A DNA stretch of 61,359 bases from Ruminococcus sp. (GCA_017519415.1 JAFWSI010000033.1:1-61359); one strand, 5' to 3'; shown: positions 7,586 through 16,230, counted from the first letter of the stretch. The notes: generated by a model not told the origin, from the letters alone. A program made the numbers and translations.

Positions 7586-8386
7586 TCAGGGAGTTATTTC
7601 CTTTATACTGCTTAGTATCCAGTCAAAATCCGACGATCTTAACATACTGCCGCAGTAGGGGCATTTTGCAGACTGGTTCATTTTTACGTCTGCTCCGCAT
7701 TTCGGACAGGTCTGGCTGGTGATGCCGGAATGCCCCGAGGACTTTGCATCGGAGCTGCGGACGAGCTGCCATTCATGGGTGCTGAATTTTTCCGCTGTGG
7801 GACTGCCGCTGATTACTTTGTCCGTGCCGTCCTGTTTTATATAGTCCACAGCTCTTGTGTTCATACGTATGAACATTATATCCGAACCGTTCACATTTTT
7901 CCAGCCTACAAGATCGGTGCCGAGAACGGCAACGCGCTCTATATAGTTGGTCTAGCCTTTCTGTTTCAGATCAGCGATCATGTCCTTGAGCGAGTTTATC
8001 ATATCTTCCGTGAGGTACGGTGTGAGTTCTTCAACATTCTTATCCTCGATACAGTTCTGCAAACGGATATAGAGATTGGCAACTTTTTCCTTGAATTCCG
8101 AAGGCGAAAAATCAGGCTCCTTTGCCATGTAGGAGTTGATATTGTTCAGCTTGTTTTTGACCATTGACTTGCGGATCTGAAATTTATCTGATTCAATGGT
8201 TTTCTGACTTTTGATATAATAAGCAAAGCCGAATATAACTGCAATAATCATTAAAACGAAAAGAACAAAACCAAAGTCCCTGTCTGTTCCTGACTCATGT
8301 ATGCTGATAATACAGATTATTAACGGTACAATGAAAATACTTATGAATAATATGGCAGTAAGATTATTTTTTCCGGAATTCTTCAT
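7586..8386 (-). pseudogene. Tim44-like/zinc-ribbon membrane protein, paralog 2 (internal TAG)
   Basis: A single frame of 266 codons is interrupted by one TAG at 7952-7954. Before it: two hydrophobic helices (about 10-28 and 38-57) and the Tim44-like half (EPDFSPSEFKEKVANLYIRL). After it: TNYIERVAVLGTDLVGW and a zinc ribbon (CPKCGADVKMNQSAKCPYCG). In paralogs 1 and 3 the aligned residue is Gln in QTNC, so TAG most simply comes from CAG by one C-to-T change. The start at 8386 has AAGGAG and lies 3 bases after the stop of paralog 3. It would be intact if the amber codon were suppressed; otherwise it is a truncated gene. Confidence 0.8.
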
Positions 8387-8389
8387 GAT

Positions 8390-9288
8390 TTACTCCTTGT
8401 TTATCATTGATTTTTTTACTGTACGCTGAGATATTCCTCTGATATTGCGTACTGCCCAGTCGAATTTTTCCGCTTCAATTACGGTTCCGCAGTAATTGCA
8501 GACAGCGGACTGGTTCACGTCCACACGGGCGCCGCATTTCGGGCAGGTCTGTTCCGTAATGCCGGCGGAGCGTGAGGATATGACGCCTGTGGTGCGGACA
8601 AGGGTCCATTCATAGCACATGTATTTTTCTTCATCCCTGCTTCCGCGCACGATGTCGCCGGTATTGTCATCCACAACGTAATCGGTTATTTTTGTATCCA
8701 GCATTACCACCATTATATCCGTGCCTTTTTCCTGTTTCCAGCCTCTTATAAGTACATTGAGCACAGAGATGTCCTCGACGCAGTTGGTCTGACCGTTTTT
8801 GCGGTATTTGTCAAGCTGCCTGTCCATCTGATCGAACAGCGCCGAAGTAAGATAAGGCCTGAGCGATGATATGTCCTTGCGCTGCCATTCATTCTGGAAG
8901 AGAACATACAGCTCCGAGATCTTTGTTTTGAATCTGGCGGGCGAGAAGCTTGGGTCGATCTTATTATAATCGTCTGTTTTTGCAGTCCGGTAATATTAAA
9001 ATCAGACGAGTTATATTCAGCACCCATAAGCCGTTTGTTTTCTTTTTGGCTGTATATAACCAGCGGTATTAAAATGACTGTGCTGCTAAGCATACATAGA
9101 ACGACACACAGCCCCTCTTCAGGGGTCAGGGGCTCGACGTTGCCGCTGCTGTCGCTGTCGCCGCCACCGCCGCCGTAGTCGGAATCGCCGGAGAAGTCGC
9201 CGAAATCAAGTGCCCTGACCCTGACGGGTATGATGACCAGTCCGATCAGGACAGCGATCAGAGGAATGAGCTTAAGTATTTTTTTCAT
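8390..9288 (-). pseudogene. Tim44-like/zinc-ribbon membrane protein, paralog 3 (frameshift in A-run)
   Basis: From ATG 9288 (AGGGGG upstream) the first frame gives a signal peptide, a Gly/Asp/Ser linker, a membrane helix and FNITGLQKQ. The frame then changes at a run of five A (T-run on the plus strand, 8977-8981). One extra A would restore DDYNKIDPSFSPARFKTK, which aligns with paralog 1, and carry on to the zinc ribbon (CPKCGARVDVNQSAVCNYCG) and the stop at 8390. I checked 8827-8971 in that frame and found no stop. It is the first gene of the three-paralog operon. Homopolymer slippage, mutation or sequencing error could explain the break. Confidence 0.8.
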
Positions 9289-9319
9289 AGATATACCCCC
9301 TATATCATATTCATATACT

Positions 9320-9348
9320 ATTATATCATAATTCAGATCGATTGTCAT
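9320..9348 (-). promoter_or_regulatory. Promoter of the Tim44-like operon
   Basis: Minus strand: ATGACA (9343-9348), 17-base spacer, TATAAT (9320-9325), 31 bases before the ATG at 9288. Confidence 0.75.
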
Positions 9349-9456
9349 TTAAATAACAGATGTCATTTTATACAAATTTTATAAGGCCTATTTGGTGATT
9401 ACAATGAAACCGGAGCTGTAATTCTGCGATATATCCTGTTATCCGCATTTATTGAC

Positions 9457-9485
9457 TTGACATTTCGGGCTTTATGTGGCATAAT
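9457..9485 (+). promoter_or_regulatory. Promoter of the cellulase gene
   Basis: TTGACA (9457-9462), 17-base spacer, CATAAT (9480-9485). An 80-base leader follows, with a small CCGC/GCGG hairpin around 9523-9537 before the AGGAGAG ribosome binding site. I see no known operator. Confidence 0.75.
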
Positions 9486-9565
9486 CTAAGATGTATAGCT
9501 ATGGTATACTCGTGAGGAAGCTCCGCTGTATGCGGGGCAATATAAAATGAGAGGAGAGTTTTACT

Positions 9566-12019
9566 ATGCTGAAAAAACTGACAGGCGGAGTTCTTTCCGC
9601 TGTCCTTCTGGCAGCCTCGGCCGTATCGCCGCTACCGACGGGCGTTATGGACGCAGATGCGGCAGACGGAAAATTCAATTATGCAGATGCGCTTGACAAG
9701 TCCCTGTACTTCTATGAGGCACAGCAGGCAGGACCTCTGCCCGAATGGAACAGAGTTGAATGGAAGGCCGATTCCGCTATGCAGGATCCTGTTCTCGGCG
9801 GCTGGTTCGACGCAGGAGACCATGTCAAGTTCAATCTTCCTATGGCTTATTCGGCTTCCATGCTGGCATGGGGACTTTATCAGTATCCCGAGGGCGTAGC
9901 GAAGGCAGGTCTCAAGGAGACATATGTCAATAACCTCGAGTTCGTTCTCGACTATCTTGCAGACTGCGACAAGGGCTCGGAGGTAGTGTATCAGGTGGGT
10001 ATCGGCAAGCATGACCACACATGGTGGGGTCCTGCCGAGCTTCTGGAATACGGTATGGTGGATAACTCACATTCAATTGACGAAGCCCGTGCCGCTCTCA
10101 AGTCTTCAAAGGGCTGTACTGCGGTATTCGGCGAGATGGCAGCGGCTCTTGCAGCAGGTGCGGCAGCCCTTGACGGAGATATTTCCGCAAACAAGAAGGC
10201 TGACTACATAAAGCACGCAGAGAATATATACAATCTGGCAAAGGCTAACCCCAGCGATGATGTATACAACGCAAGCGACGCTCAGGGCTTCTATCAGTCG
10301 AGACATCTTTACGATCAGCTCTTCTATGCAGCAAACTGGATGTACATCGCAACGGGAGACAGCGGCTACCTTGAAGACGCCAAGGGCTATATCCCCAAGC
10401 TTGACAAGATGCTGGGCGAGGGCGATACAATAGCTTACGGCTGGTGCCACTGCTGGGACGATAACCTTCAGGGCGCTATGCTCCTCTATGCTATAAATAC
10501 AGAGGATTCAAGCGCCATTGCACACGTAAAGAAGCACATCGACCGCTGGATAAGCGGCGAGGAGGAGAAGACCGTATCAGGCGGACTCCGCTGGCTTGAC
10601 AGCTGGGGCTCACTCAGATATGCCAATACGGCTGCTTTCCTTGCTTCGGTAGCAAGCGACACTATCCTCAAATCCGAAACCGATAAGTATATGCAGTTCG
10701 CAGAGACTCAGGTAAACTACTCTCTCGGCGACAATCCCGACAAGCGCAGCTATATGATCGGCTTCGGCGATAAGTATCCCCAGAATCCTCATCACCGTAC
10801 AGCTCACGGTTCATGGAAGAACTCGGTATATGATCCTTCACATACACGCCATATCCTCTACGGAGCTCTCGTAGGAGGCCCCAATCAGGACGGCTCATAC
10901 AAGGACAGCCGTGACGACTTCATCAACAACGAGGTGGCTACGGACTACAACGCAGGCTTTACTGCAATGCTCTGCAAGATGATCGACAAGTACGGCGGTA
11001 CAAAGGATCCTTCCTTCCCTCAGCCCGAGACCCACGACGGTCCCGAGTTCTACGTTGAGGTGCTGTCAAAGGGCGGCGATTCAAGCGGACAGACCATAAG
11101 CTTCAAGGTGACAAACCACTCTGCATGGCCTGCAAGAGTTGAGGACAATATCTCTTTCAGATACTTCATGGACCTCAGCGAGGTTATCTCGGCAGGCAAG
11201 AAGCCCGAGGATCTCGTTATCCGCTGCGACCGCGACCAGGCACAGATGTACGCAAGCAAGGGATATAAGGCGGCAGAGATCTCAAAGCCCATTCAGTACA
11301 GCGGAAACATCTATTACATCGAAGTTAAACTTCCCGACGGACGTGTGGTTCTTCCCATATCCGAGGGTCAGCAGCAGTGCGAGATACTCCTTGCGCTTGT
11401 AATGCCCGATTACGGCAGCGGCTGGGATTCCTCCAACGACTTCTCGGCAAAGGCGCTCGGCAAGACTTCCACAGGAGCAGACGGCTCTGTGATTGGTGTT
11501 ATGTCTCCCTATGTTCCCGTTTACCTGAACGGTAAGCTCTACTACGGTGAGGAGCCCGACGGAACAAAGGCTGACGGTATGGGCAGCTCGGGCAGCAGCA
11601 ATCCCAGACCCACGACCACAACTACTACCGCAAAGCCTACCGAGACTACCACAACTACAACTACCACAGCGGAAACAACGACTACTACGAAGGAGACCGC
11701 TACAACTGTTACAACTACCGCGGAACAGGTGACAGTAACCACTACAACTGCCAAATCCGGCGACGACGGTCCCGACAGCGTTACAAAGTACGGTGACGCA
11801 AACTGTGATGACGGTGTGGATATGGCTGACGCCGTGCTTATCATGCAGTCCATCTCAAATCCCAACAAGTACGGACTTGAGGGCTCGGATTCTCACCATA
11901 TCACAAAGCAGGGCAAACTTAACGGCGACGTTGAGGGCAACAGGAACGGTATAACCAATCTTGATGCGGCAAAGATACAGAAGTATCTCCTCGGCGCTAT
12001 AAGCAGCCTTGAAGCCTGA
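9566..12019 (+). CDS. Cellulosomal GH9 endoglucanase with CBM3c and dockerin
   Basis: 817 residues. A signal peptide ends near residue 33 (DADAADGK). The GH9 catalytic domain (about 35-475) has GGWFDAGDH with Asp82 and Asp85 as base/nucleophile-side residues, His410 in PHHRTAHG and Glu456 (NNEVATDYNAGF) as the acid. A CBM3c-type module (about 493-660) gives the theme-B layout typical of processive endoglucanases. A Thr-rich linker (about 681-730) leads to a C-terminal dockerin (742-815) with two calcium-loop repeats (GDANCDDGVDMADAV; GDVEGNRNGITNLDAAK). The enzyme should cut cellulose outside the cell while docked on a scaffoldin. Single-gene unit with its own promoter and terminator. Confidence 0.96.
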   Translation: MLKKLTGGVLSAVLLAASAVSPLPTGVMDADAADGKFNYADALDKSLYFYEAQQAGPLPEWNRVEWKADSAMQDPVLGGWFDAGDHVKFNLPMAYSASMLAWGLYQYPEGVAKAGLKETYVNNLEFVLDYLADCDKGSEVVYQVGIGKHDHTWWGPAELLEYGMVDNSHSIDEARAALKSSKGCTAVFGEMAAALAAGAAALDGDISANKKADYIKHAENIYNLAKANPSDDVYNASDAQGFYQSRHLYDQLFYAANWMYIATGDSGYLEDAKGYIPKLDKMLGEGDTIAYGWCHCWDDNLQGAMLLYAINTEDSSAIAHVKKHIDRWISGEEEKTVSGGLRWLDSWGSLRYANTAAFLASVASDTILKSETDKYMQFAETQVNYSLGDNPDKRSYMIGFGDKYPQNPHHRTAHGSWKNSVYDPSHTRHILYGALVGGPNQDGSYKDSRDDFINNEVATDYNAGFTAMLCKMIDKYGGTKDPSFPQPETHDGPEFYVEVLSKGGDSSGQTISFKVTNHSAWPARVEDNISFRYFMDLSEVISAGKKPEDLVIRCDRDQAQMYASKGYKAAEISKPIQYSGNIYYIEVKLPDGRVVLPISEGQQQCEILLALVMPDYGSGWDSSNDFSAKALGKTSTGADGSVIGVMSPYVPVYLNGKLYYGEEPDGTKADGMGSSGSSNPRPTTTTTTAKPTETTTTTTTTAETTTTTKETATTVTTTAEQVTVTTTTAKSGDDGPDSVTKYGDANCDDGVDMADAVLIMQSISNPNKYGLEGSDSHHITKQGKLNGDVEGNRNGITNLDAAKIQKYLLGAISSLEA

Positions 12020-12036
12020 AAATAACAGATGAAACG

Positions 12037-12066
12037 AAAGCTCCCCGATGATGCGGGGAGCTTTTT
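12037..12066 (+). terminator. Terminator after the cellulase gene
   Basis: AAAGCTCCCC pairs with GGGGAGCTTT around an 8-base loop (stem 12037-12046 and 12055-12064), with TTTTT at the end. Confidence 0.9.
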
Positions 12067-12103
12067 GCGTACTGCGTCCGTGTGTCGCCGCTGAAATAAT
12101 AAC

Positions 12104-12130
12104 AGCCCCGAAGCTTATCGCTTCGGGGCT
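12104..12130 (-). terminator. Terminator of the pspA operon
   Basis: A perfect 10-bp inverted repeat (AGCCCCGAAG / CTTCGGGGCT) with a 7-base loop lies 13 bases after the small membrane protein gene on the minus strand. The tail is only moderately T-rich. Confidence 0.75.
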
Positions 12131-12142
12131 ATTGTGCTTTAT

Positions 12143-12316
12143 TCAGATACCGCAATCCTCATATTCCTTCCACTTTTCGTAGTAGAGCTTATTGCTCCAG
12201 CTGCGGAAGAGAATATATGATACTGAGACTATTACAAGGAATATCGCGCCGAGTACGGGCATCGACTCCCTCAGCATTCTTTTTGCGGAATACTCATTTT
12301 TTTTCCTGCGGCTCAT
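12143..12316 (-). CDS. 57-residue single-pass membrane protein next to PspA
   Basis: Codes for 57 residues: a basic N-terminus (MSRRKKNEYSAKRMLRE), one membrane helix (about 20-38, VLGAIFLVIVSVSYILF) and a polar tail. The ATG at 12316 has AAAGGA 8 bases upstream. It follows pspA by 28 bases and precedes the shared terminator. Psp systems often pair PspA with small membrane proteins, but I do not recognise this one as PspB or PspC. A membrane anchor or sensor for PspA is an inference from context only. Confidence 0.75.
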   Translation of the reverse strand: MSRRKKNEYSAKRMLRESMPVLGAIFLVIVSVSYILFRSWSNKLYYEKWKEYEDCGI

Positions 12317-12344
12317 ATCAACAGTCCTTTTTAATATCTGACGG

Positions 12345-13052
12345 TCACTCAGCGTCCTGTGCGGGAGCGCCTCCGTTCATCTCAGCCATGAGTCTTTCGA
12401 GCTCGGCAGCTACCTTTGCGTCGGACTCAAGCTTCTCGAAGGAATCTGTGAGCTCGTCGCCGCTTCCGCCGTTGAGAACATCGCCTGCGATCTCTGTGAA
12501 TGCGTCAGCCTCAGCTTCCTTGCGGTTAACCTTCTCTTCCATTCTCTGGAATTTCTCGAAGGATGAATTGCCGTCGAAGCTTCCTGCTGCCTTAGCCAGC
12601 TCTTTCTTTGTGTCGGCCATCTGTGAACGTGCGATGAGCATTGCCTGACGGTTCTTTGCCTCTTCAAGCTTTGACTTGAGCACTTCTACCTGATCGCCGA
12701 TAGCGTCTGTCTGTGAGGAGATAGACTCATACATCTCCTTATAGTTTACGAGATCCTCATCAGCCTTGACCTTTCTTGCCAGAGCCTGCTTGGCAAGCTC
12801 CTGATCGCCCTTTGCGAGAGCGTTCTTAGCCTTTGCCTCCCAGCTTTCCGAGATCTTCTGAGCGTCGAGGTACTTCTTCTCGGCGAGGCGCTCGCTTGCC
12901 TTGGCCTTGCCGTAGTTCTGAGTAGCCTTTGTCAGCTCGGTCTGCATATCGATTATGATCTGCTTGACCATCTTCTCGGGATCCTCAGCCCTGTCGATAA
13001 GATCGTTTACGTTTGACTTGAGAAGGTCGCTTAATCTCTTGAATACACCCAT
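12345..13052 (-). CDS. pspA: PspA/IM30 family membrane-stress protein
   Basis: 235 residues, nearly all helical coiled coil. The N-terminus MGVFKRLSDLLKSNVNDLID is the family's amphipathic helix, followed by AEDPEKMVKQIIIDMQ, the conserved motif. PspA/LiaH/Vipp1 proteins are ESCRT-III relatives that assemble on damaged membranes. It has a consensus promoter and AGGAGG before the ATG. It is transcribed with a small membrane protein gene downstream. Confidence 0.95.
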   Translation of the reverse strand: MGVFKRLSDLLKSNVNDLIDRAEDPEKMVKQIIIDMQTELTKATQNYGKAKASERLAEKKYLDAQKISESWEAKAKNALAKGDQELAKQALARKVKADEDLVNYKEMYESISSQTDAIGDQVEVLKSKLEEAKNRQAMLIARSQMADTKKELAKAAGSFDGNSSFEKFQRMEEKVNRKEAEADAFTEIAGDVLNGGSGDELTDSFEKLESDAKVAAELERLMAEMNGGAPAQDAE

Positions 13053-13124
13053 TTTTATAATCCTCCTGTTTCATGTAATAATGTGTAGGGCACTCCCAAG
13101 GCACACCCCTTGTGCCACAAGATC

Positions 13125-13153
13125 ATTATACGATACAGACCTGCGGTTGTCAA
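13125..13153 (-). promoter_or_regulatory. Promoter of pspA
   Basis: Minus strand: TTGACA (13148-13153), 17-base spacer, TATAAT (13125-13130), about 70 bases upstream of the pspA ATG. Confidence 0.88.
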
Positions 13154-13498
13154 GAAAAGTGCTGCCGATTTCATCTGATTTTCATTTATCAGCGGTGTTT
13201 GTGAACGCATTATTACTAAATTATTCCCCGTTTTTTTCCGATTCGTCAACAAACTGTTAGGGCGGAAAAACTGCCTTACAGTCTGTGAACCCGCAGGCTT
13301 CGGAGCGGGGGCGGAGACCGAGAATTTTCTTTCTGCATTCAGGTGCCGAGCTGTACGGCAGGGAGAAATATCCCATAAAAATCCTGCCGCGGAAAGTCTT
13401 TCCCATAAATACAAAAACGATCCCCTTATTACTATTTTAACTTGATCGCAGCCGTTTGTCAATATTTTTTGTGAAAAATAACGTCTGTGGGACTTGTT
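13154..13498. other. Intergenic region between pspA promoter and yqfD
   Basis: About 345 bases beyond the pspA promoter up to the end of yqfD. An open frame crosses it on the minus strand but has no ribosome binding site and no recognisable protein. I see no clear terminator for yqfD, no RNA motif and no repeat. Confidence 0.5.
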
Positions 13499-14683
13499 TT
13501 ATTTCCGCGCAGACAGTTTGTCGATAAAAATGTCCCTTTCCTCGGTGATACTGCCCTCGAGCCTGTACGTCACATCGAGGGTGACCCCGTCCTCTGTGAT
13601 CCTTGGAGCTATTTCGCGGCCGAGTATCTCGGTATCGTCTGCAAGGAAGTTCTTTTCGTAGAGATAGACCCGTTCCATGAGGCGGTCGGTGAGCTCCTTT
13701 TCGGAGAGTTCCGACAGGGCGGTGACGGTCTCCGCGATACGCTCGGTCAATATGCCTATCGGCAGCTCTTTCCCGAAAATATGAAGGTATTTTTCCGAGA
13801 TATGTGAGCGACTGCGTTCAAAACGGCTTTCCCCCAAGGAAAGCGGTATCCTGAGACCGAAGAAACTGAGACTGCGCCTTTTTTCGGCCCTGCCGGTCGT
13901 TACTTGGACTTCCGCGGCAAAGGCTCCCGAAAAGGAGACCTTTTCCTCGTAGATACCGCGGATGTCGCCCATGGCATGGTCAACGAAGGTCCTGTCATGG
14001 GAGTTTGTCCTGACGCCGCTTATGAGGAGGGTGCCCTTCCGGACGTAATCTCCCACCCTGTGCATGAGCATACCGTTCTTAACTATAACGGCGCTTATTT
14101 CCGCGTCACGGCTTGCAACTACATTGCAGGGTACTCTCCCGCGCACCATTTCCGGAGCGGGGACCTTTTCCCGTATCTGTACGGCTATCCTGCTGCCTGT
14201 TCGGTGCATACCCGCCCACGCTATGCCGTCTACCATGGTGCGGAGCTTCTCCTCGCAGTACTTCATATCTATGCTCCGCAGGGGAGTTCCCTCGCTGACG
14301 CCCAGCTCTCCCAGGGCGGCAAGGACTGCCTCGTCGCTTACGGAGGAATTTCCCTCTATATCTATGGTAACGACGACCCTTGAAAAGCACAGGGCTATGA
14401 ATGCGGCCAGAACGGCACCTATTATCAGTCCCGTGCGCTTGCGGTATCGGCGTATGCGTGCGGGAAGGCTGTCGTATTCGGCAGTTTTCAGCTCTATACC
14501 GTATTCGGCGGCTGCTTTTTGCAGCCTGTTCAGGTCGCTTCGCGGAATATCGCAGTAGAGTACACCGCCGCGGCAGTATTCTCTCAGACACTCTATGCGG
14601 CTGTCATGTATGGCGTTGATGAATCTGTAAAGGTCTTTTCCGCTTGCGTTTACCCTCAGTCTGTCCGCCTGTATCAGCTTCAT
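13499..14683 (-). CDS. yqfD: Sporulation protein YqfD
   Basis: 394 residues from ATG 14683 (AAAGGAG 9 bases upstream); an in-frame start 18 bases earlier overlaps that site. Soluble N-terminal part, a basic stretch (ARIRRYRKRTG) and one membrane helix (about 88-105), then a large POTRA/FtsQ-like region with IEGNSSVSDEAVLAAL. Size and pattern match YqfD, a forespore/mother-cell sporulation protein encoded next to yqfC in spore-forming Firmicutes. Its biochemical role is not well defined. Confidence 0.88.
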   Translation of the reverse strand: MKLIQADRLRVNASGKDLYRFINAIHDSRIECLREYCRGGVLYCDIPRSDLNRLQKAAAEYGIELKTAEYDSLPARIRRYRKRTGLIIGAVLAAFIALCFSRVVVTIDIEGNSSVSDEAVLAALGELGVSEGTPLRSIDMKYCEEKLRTMVDGIAWAGMHRTGSRIAVQIREKVPAPEMVRGRVPCNVVASRDAEISAVIVKNGMLMHRVGDYVRKGTLLISGVRTNSHDRTFVDHAMGDIRGIYEEKVSFSGAFAAEVQVTTGRAEKRRSLSFFGLRIPLSLGESRFERSRSHISEKYLHIFGKELPIGILTERIAETVTALSELSEKELTDRLMERVYLYEKNFLADDTEILGREIAPRITEDGVTLDVTYRLEGSITEERDIFIDKLSARK

Positions 14684-14939
14684 TTTTTTGGCTCCTTTCA
14701 AATTCTATATGCTCTATCGAGCCTCTGACCACCAGCCCGCCTGTTCTGAAGTCGTAGGCTCTGAGTCCGCTGCCGCGGATATTTATCCATATTCTCCCCG
14801 TGGAAAGCCGCATGAATACCTCGTTGTATTCCTCAATCCTGCGGCAGTTGTCTATGACCACCTCTCTGTTTCCCGATATGTGTATATCCGTGTCGAGGTC
14901 AAGTGCTTTGCGGGCACGCTCCGAAAAAGCTTCAAACAT
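14604..14939 (-). CDS. yqfC: Sporulation protein YqfC, extended C-terminus
   Basis: 111 residues. The first 82 or so match YqfC (HISGNREVVIDNCRRIEEYN, then GLVVRGSIEHIEFER). The family usually ends around the IEFE block just before yqfD. Here the frame carries on about 27 residues, rich in Lys/Arg, and overlaps the first 80 bases of yqfD, as if the original stop had been lost. The two genes are translationally coupled in order yqfC-yqfD. Confidence 0.85.
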   Translation of the reverse strand: MFEAFSERARKALDLDTDIHISGNREVVIDNCRRIEEYNEVFMRLSTGRIWINIRGSGLRAYDFRTGGLVVRGSIEHIEFERSQKNEADTGGQTEGKRKRKRPLQIHQRHT

Positions 14940-14996
14940 ATCCTCACTCCCGTATATTTTCTCACTTTTAATAATATGATTAACAGGGTGATGATT

Positions 14997-16106
14997 ATGA
15001 GGATATGGGAGGAAAAAGCTCTGAGAGCAGCAGGTATCGCAGGAGCGGCAGTGATGTTCCTGTTCTGTCTCCTTGAACCCGCAGCGGCTGCTGCGGCAGT
15101 CAGCGAAAGTCTCGGGAGGTGCACCGAAGTGGTGATACCCTCACTGTTTGCCATGCTTGCCGCCTCATCGCTGATAGTTAAGTGCGGAGCCGCGGGACTT
15201 GTCCCGAGGCTTACGGGGCGGCTGAGCCGTCTGCTGTTCGGCATGAACAGCAGTGAGCTGCCCGTATTTATTTTCGGTATGCTTGCAGGTTATCCCGTGG
15301 GAGTGAAAATGCTCTGTGAGGCTCATGCTGCGGGGCGTATCGGAAAACGCCGCGGAGAGCTCCTTGCAGGCCTGTGCTACGGAGCCGGGCCTGCTTTTAT
15401 ATCCGGCTTCATATCGCGGCAGCTATACTGCTCTCCCGCGGCAGGAAGGGTCATATTTGTCTCAAATGCAGCCGCAAATTTGTTGCTTGCGGTTTTCATG
15501 TCCCCGTTACTGAGAAAAACGGCAGATGAGACCCAACGGTGCTCTCCCGTAAGGATAACGCCGTACATGCTCAGCGAATGCGTTCTTCGCAGCGGCAGGG
15601 CAATGGCGGATATATGTATGACTATAACTGCCTTTTCTGTTGCTGCCGCATTCTTTTACTGTATTGGAGCCGTGGCAGCAGCCGGGGAGCTTCTCGGGAA
15701 GCTCCCCGGCCTCGGCCGCATAAGCGGCGAGGCGCTGGCCGCCGCATTTCTTGATGTTACAAATATCGGAAGTTTTCCCCGCGGCGACCTGCGGCTGCTG
15801 CCCTATATAAGCGGGCTGACATCGTTCGGCGGAGTATGTGTGCTCTTTCAGCTGAGAGCGCTGACGGCAGGGAGGCTGTCGCTGAAGCCTCTTATAGCAA
15901 TGAGAGCTGCTGCGGCTGTGCTGAGCTTTTTCATATGCCGTACCATAGCTCCCGTGATGACGGCAGGCGAAACACTGGCAGTATCCACGGCTGCCGCGGT
16001 AAAGGACAGATCGCCGGTCCCGTCGCTTCTGCTTGTGGCTATGACGGTAATGGTTATGCGGGAATACGGCGGAAGCAGGTCGGAAAAAGCTGCCATAGAC
16101 ACATAA
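14997..16106 (+). CDS. YlbJ-like sporulation integral membrane protein
   Basis: 369 residues, about eight to nine hydrophobic segments. Signature stretches are VIPSLFAMLAASSLIVK, FGMLAGYPVGVKML and LLAGLCYGAGPAFISGFIS, which align with the PSLFPF, SGYPxGAK and CNNAGPLFI motifs of YlbJ and related nucleoside-gate membrane proteins. YlbJ is needed for spore cortex formation in Bacillus. I chose the ATG at 14997 (AGGG 8 bases upstream). It is divergent from yqfC-yqfD, so three sporulation-type genes cluster here. It could instead be a general transporter of the same fold. Confidence 0.75.
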   Translation: MRIWEEKALRAAGIAGAAVMFLFCLLEPAAAAAAVSESLGRCTEVVIPSLFAMLAASSLIVKCGAAGLVPRLTGRLSRLLFGMNSSELPVFIFGMLAGYPVGVKMLCEAHAAGRIGKRRGELLAGLCYGAGPAFISGFISRQLYCSPAAGRVIFVSNAAANLLLAVFMSPLLRKTADETQRCSPVRITPYMLSECVLRSGRAMADICMTITAFSVAAAFFYCIGAVAAAGELLGKLPGLGRISGEALAAAFLDVTNIGSFPRGDLRLLPYISGLTSFGGVCVLFQLRALTAGRLSLKPLIAMRAAAAVLSFFICRTIAPVMTAGETLAVSTAAAVKDRSPVPSLLLVAMTVMVMREYGGSRSEKAAIDT

Positions 16107-16171
16107 ATTTTCACTAAGAGCGTTCATATTTGTGTACAATGCCAAAAATTGTGAAAGCTTGCAGAAAAGAC

Positions 16172-16199
16172 TTGATTTATTGTAAAAAGGTGGTAAAAT
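16172..16199 (+). promoter_or_regulatory. Promoter of groES-groEL
   Basis: TTGATT (16172-16177), 16-base spacer, TAAAAT (16194-16199). It directly abuts the CIRCE operator. Confidence 0.75.
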
Positions 16200-16203
16200 A
16201 TAA

Positions 16204-16230
16204 TTAGCACTCATAGAGAAAGAGTGCTAA
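16204..16230 (+). promoter_or_regulatory. CIRCE operator (HrcA binding site)
   Basis: A perfect CIRCE: TTAGCACTC (16204-16212), 9-base spacer, GAGTGCTAA (16222-16230). HrcA bound here represses the chaperonin operon until heat stress. Confidence 0.97.

Noticed and set aside
8976-8984. Canonical -1 slippery heptamer at the A-run of paralog 3
   Set aside because: C AAA AAC is present, but it is not in the phase needed for the zero frame, so simple programmed -1 frameshifting is not supported.
11542-11868. Minus-strand frame with long Val runs
   Set aside because: Antisense of the Thr-rich linker of the cellulase; an artefact of ACN codons.
13055-13462. 135-residue frame on the minus strand upstream of pspA
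   Set aside because: No ribosome binding site, mixed composition, and it contains the pspA promoter.
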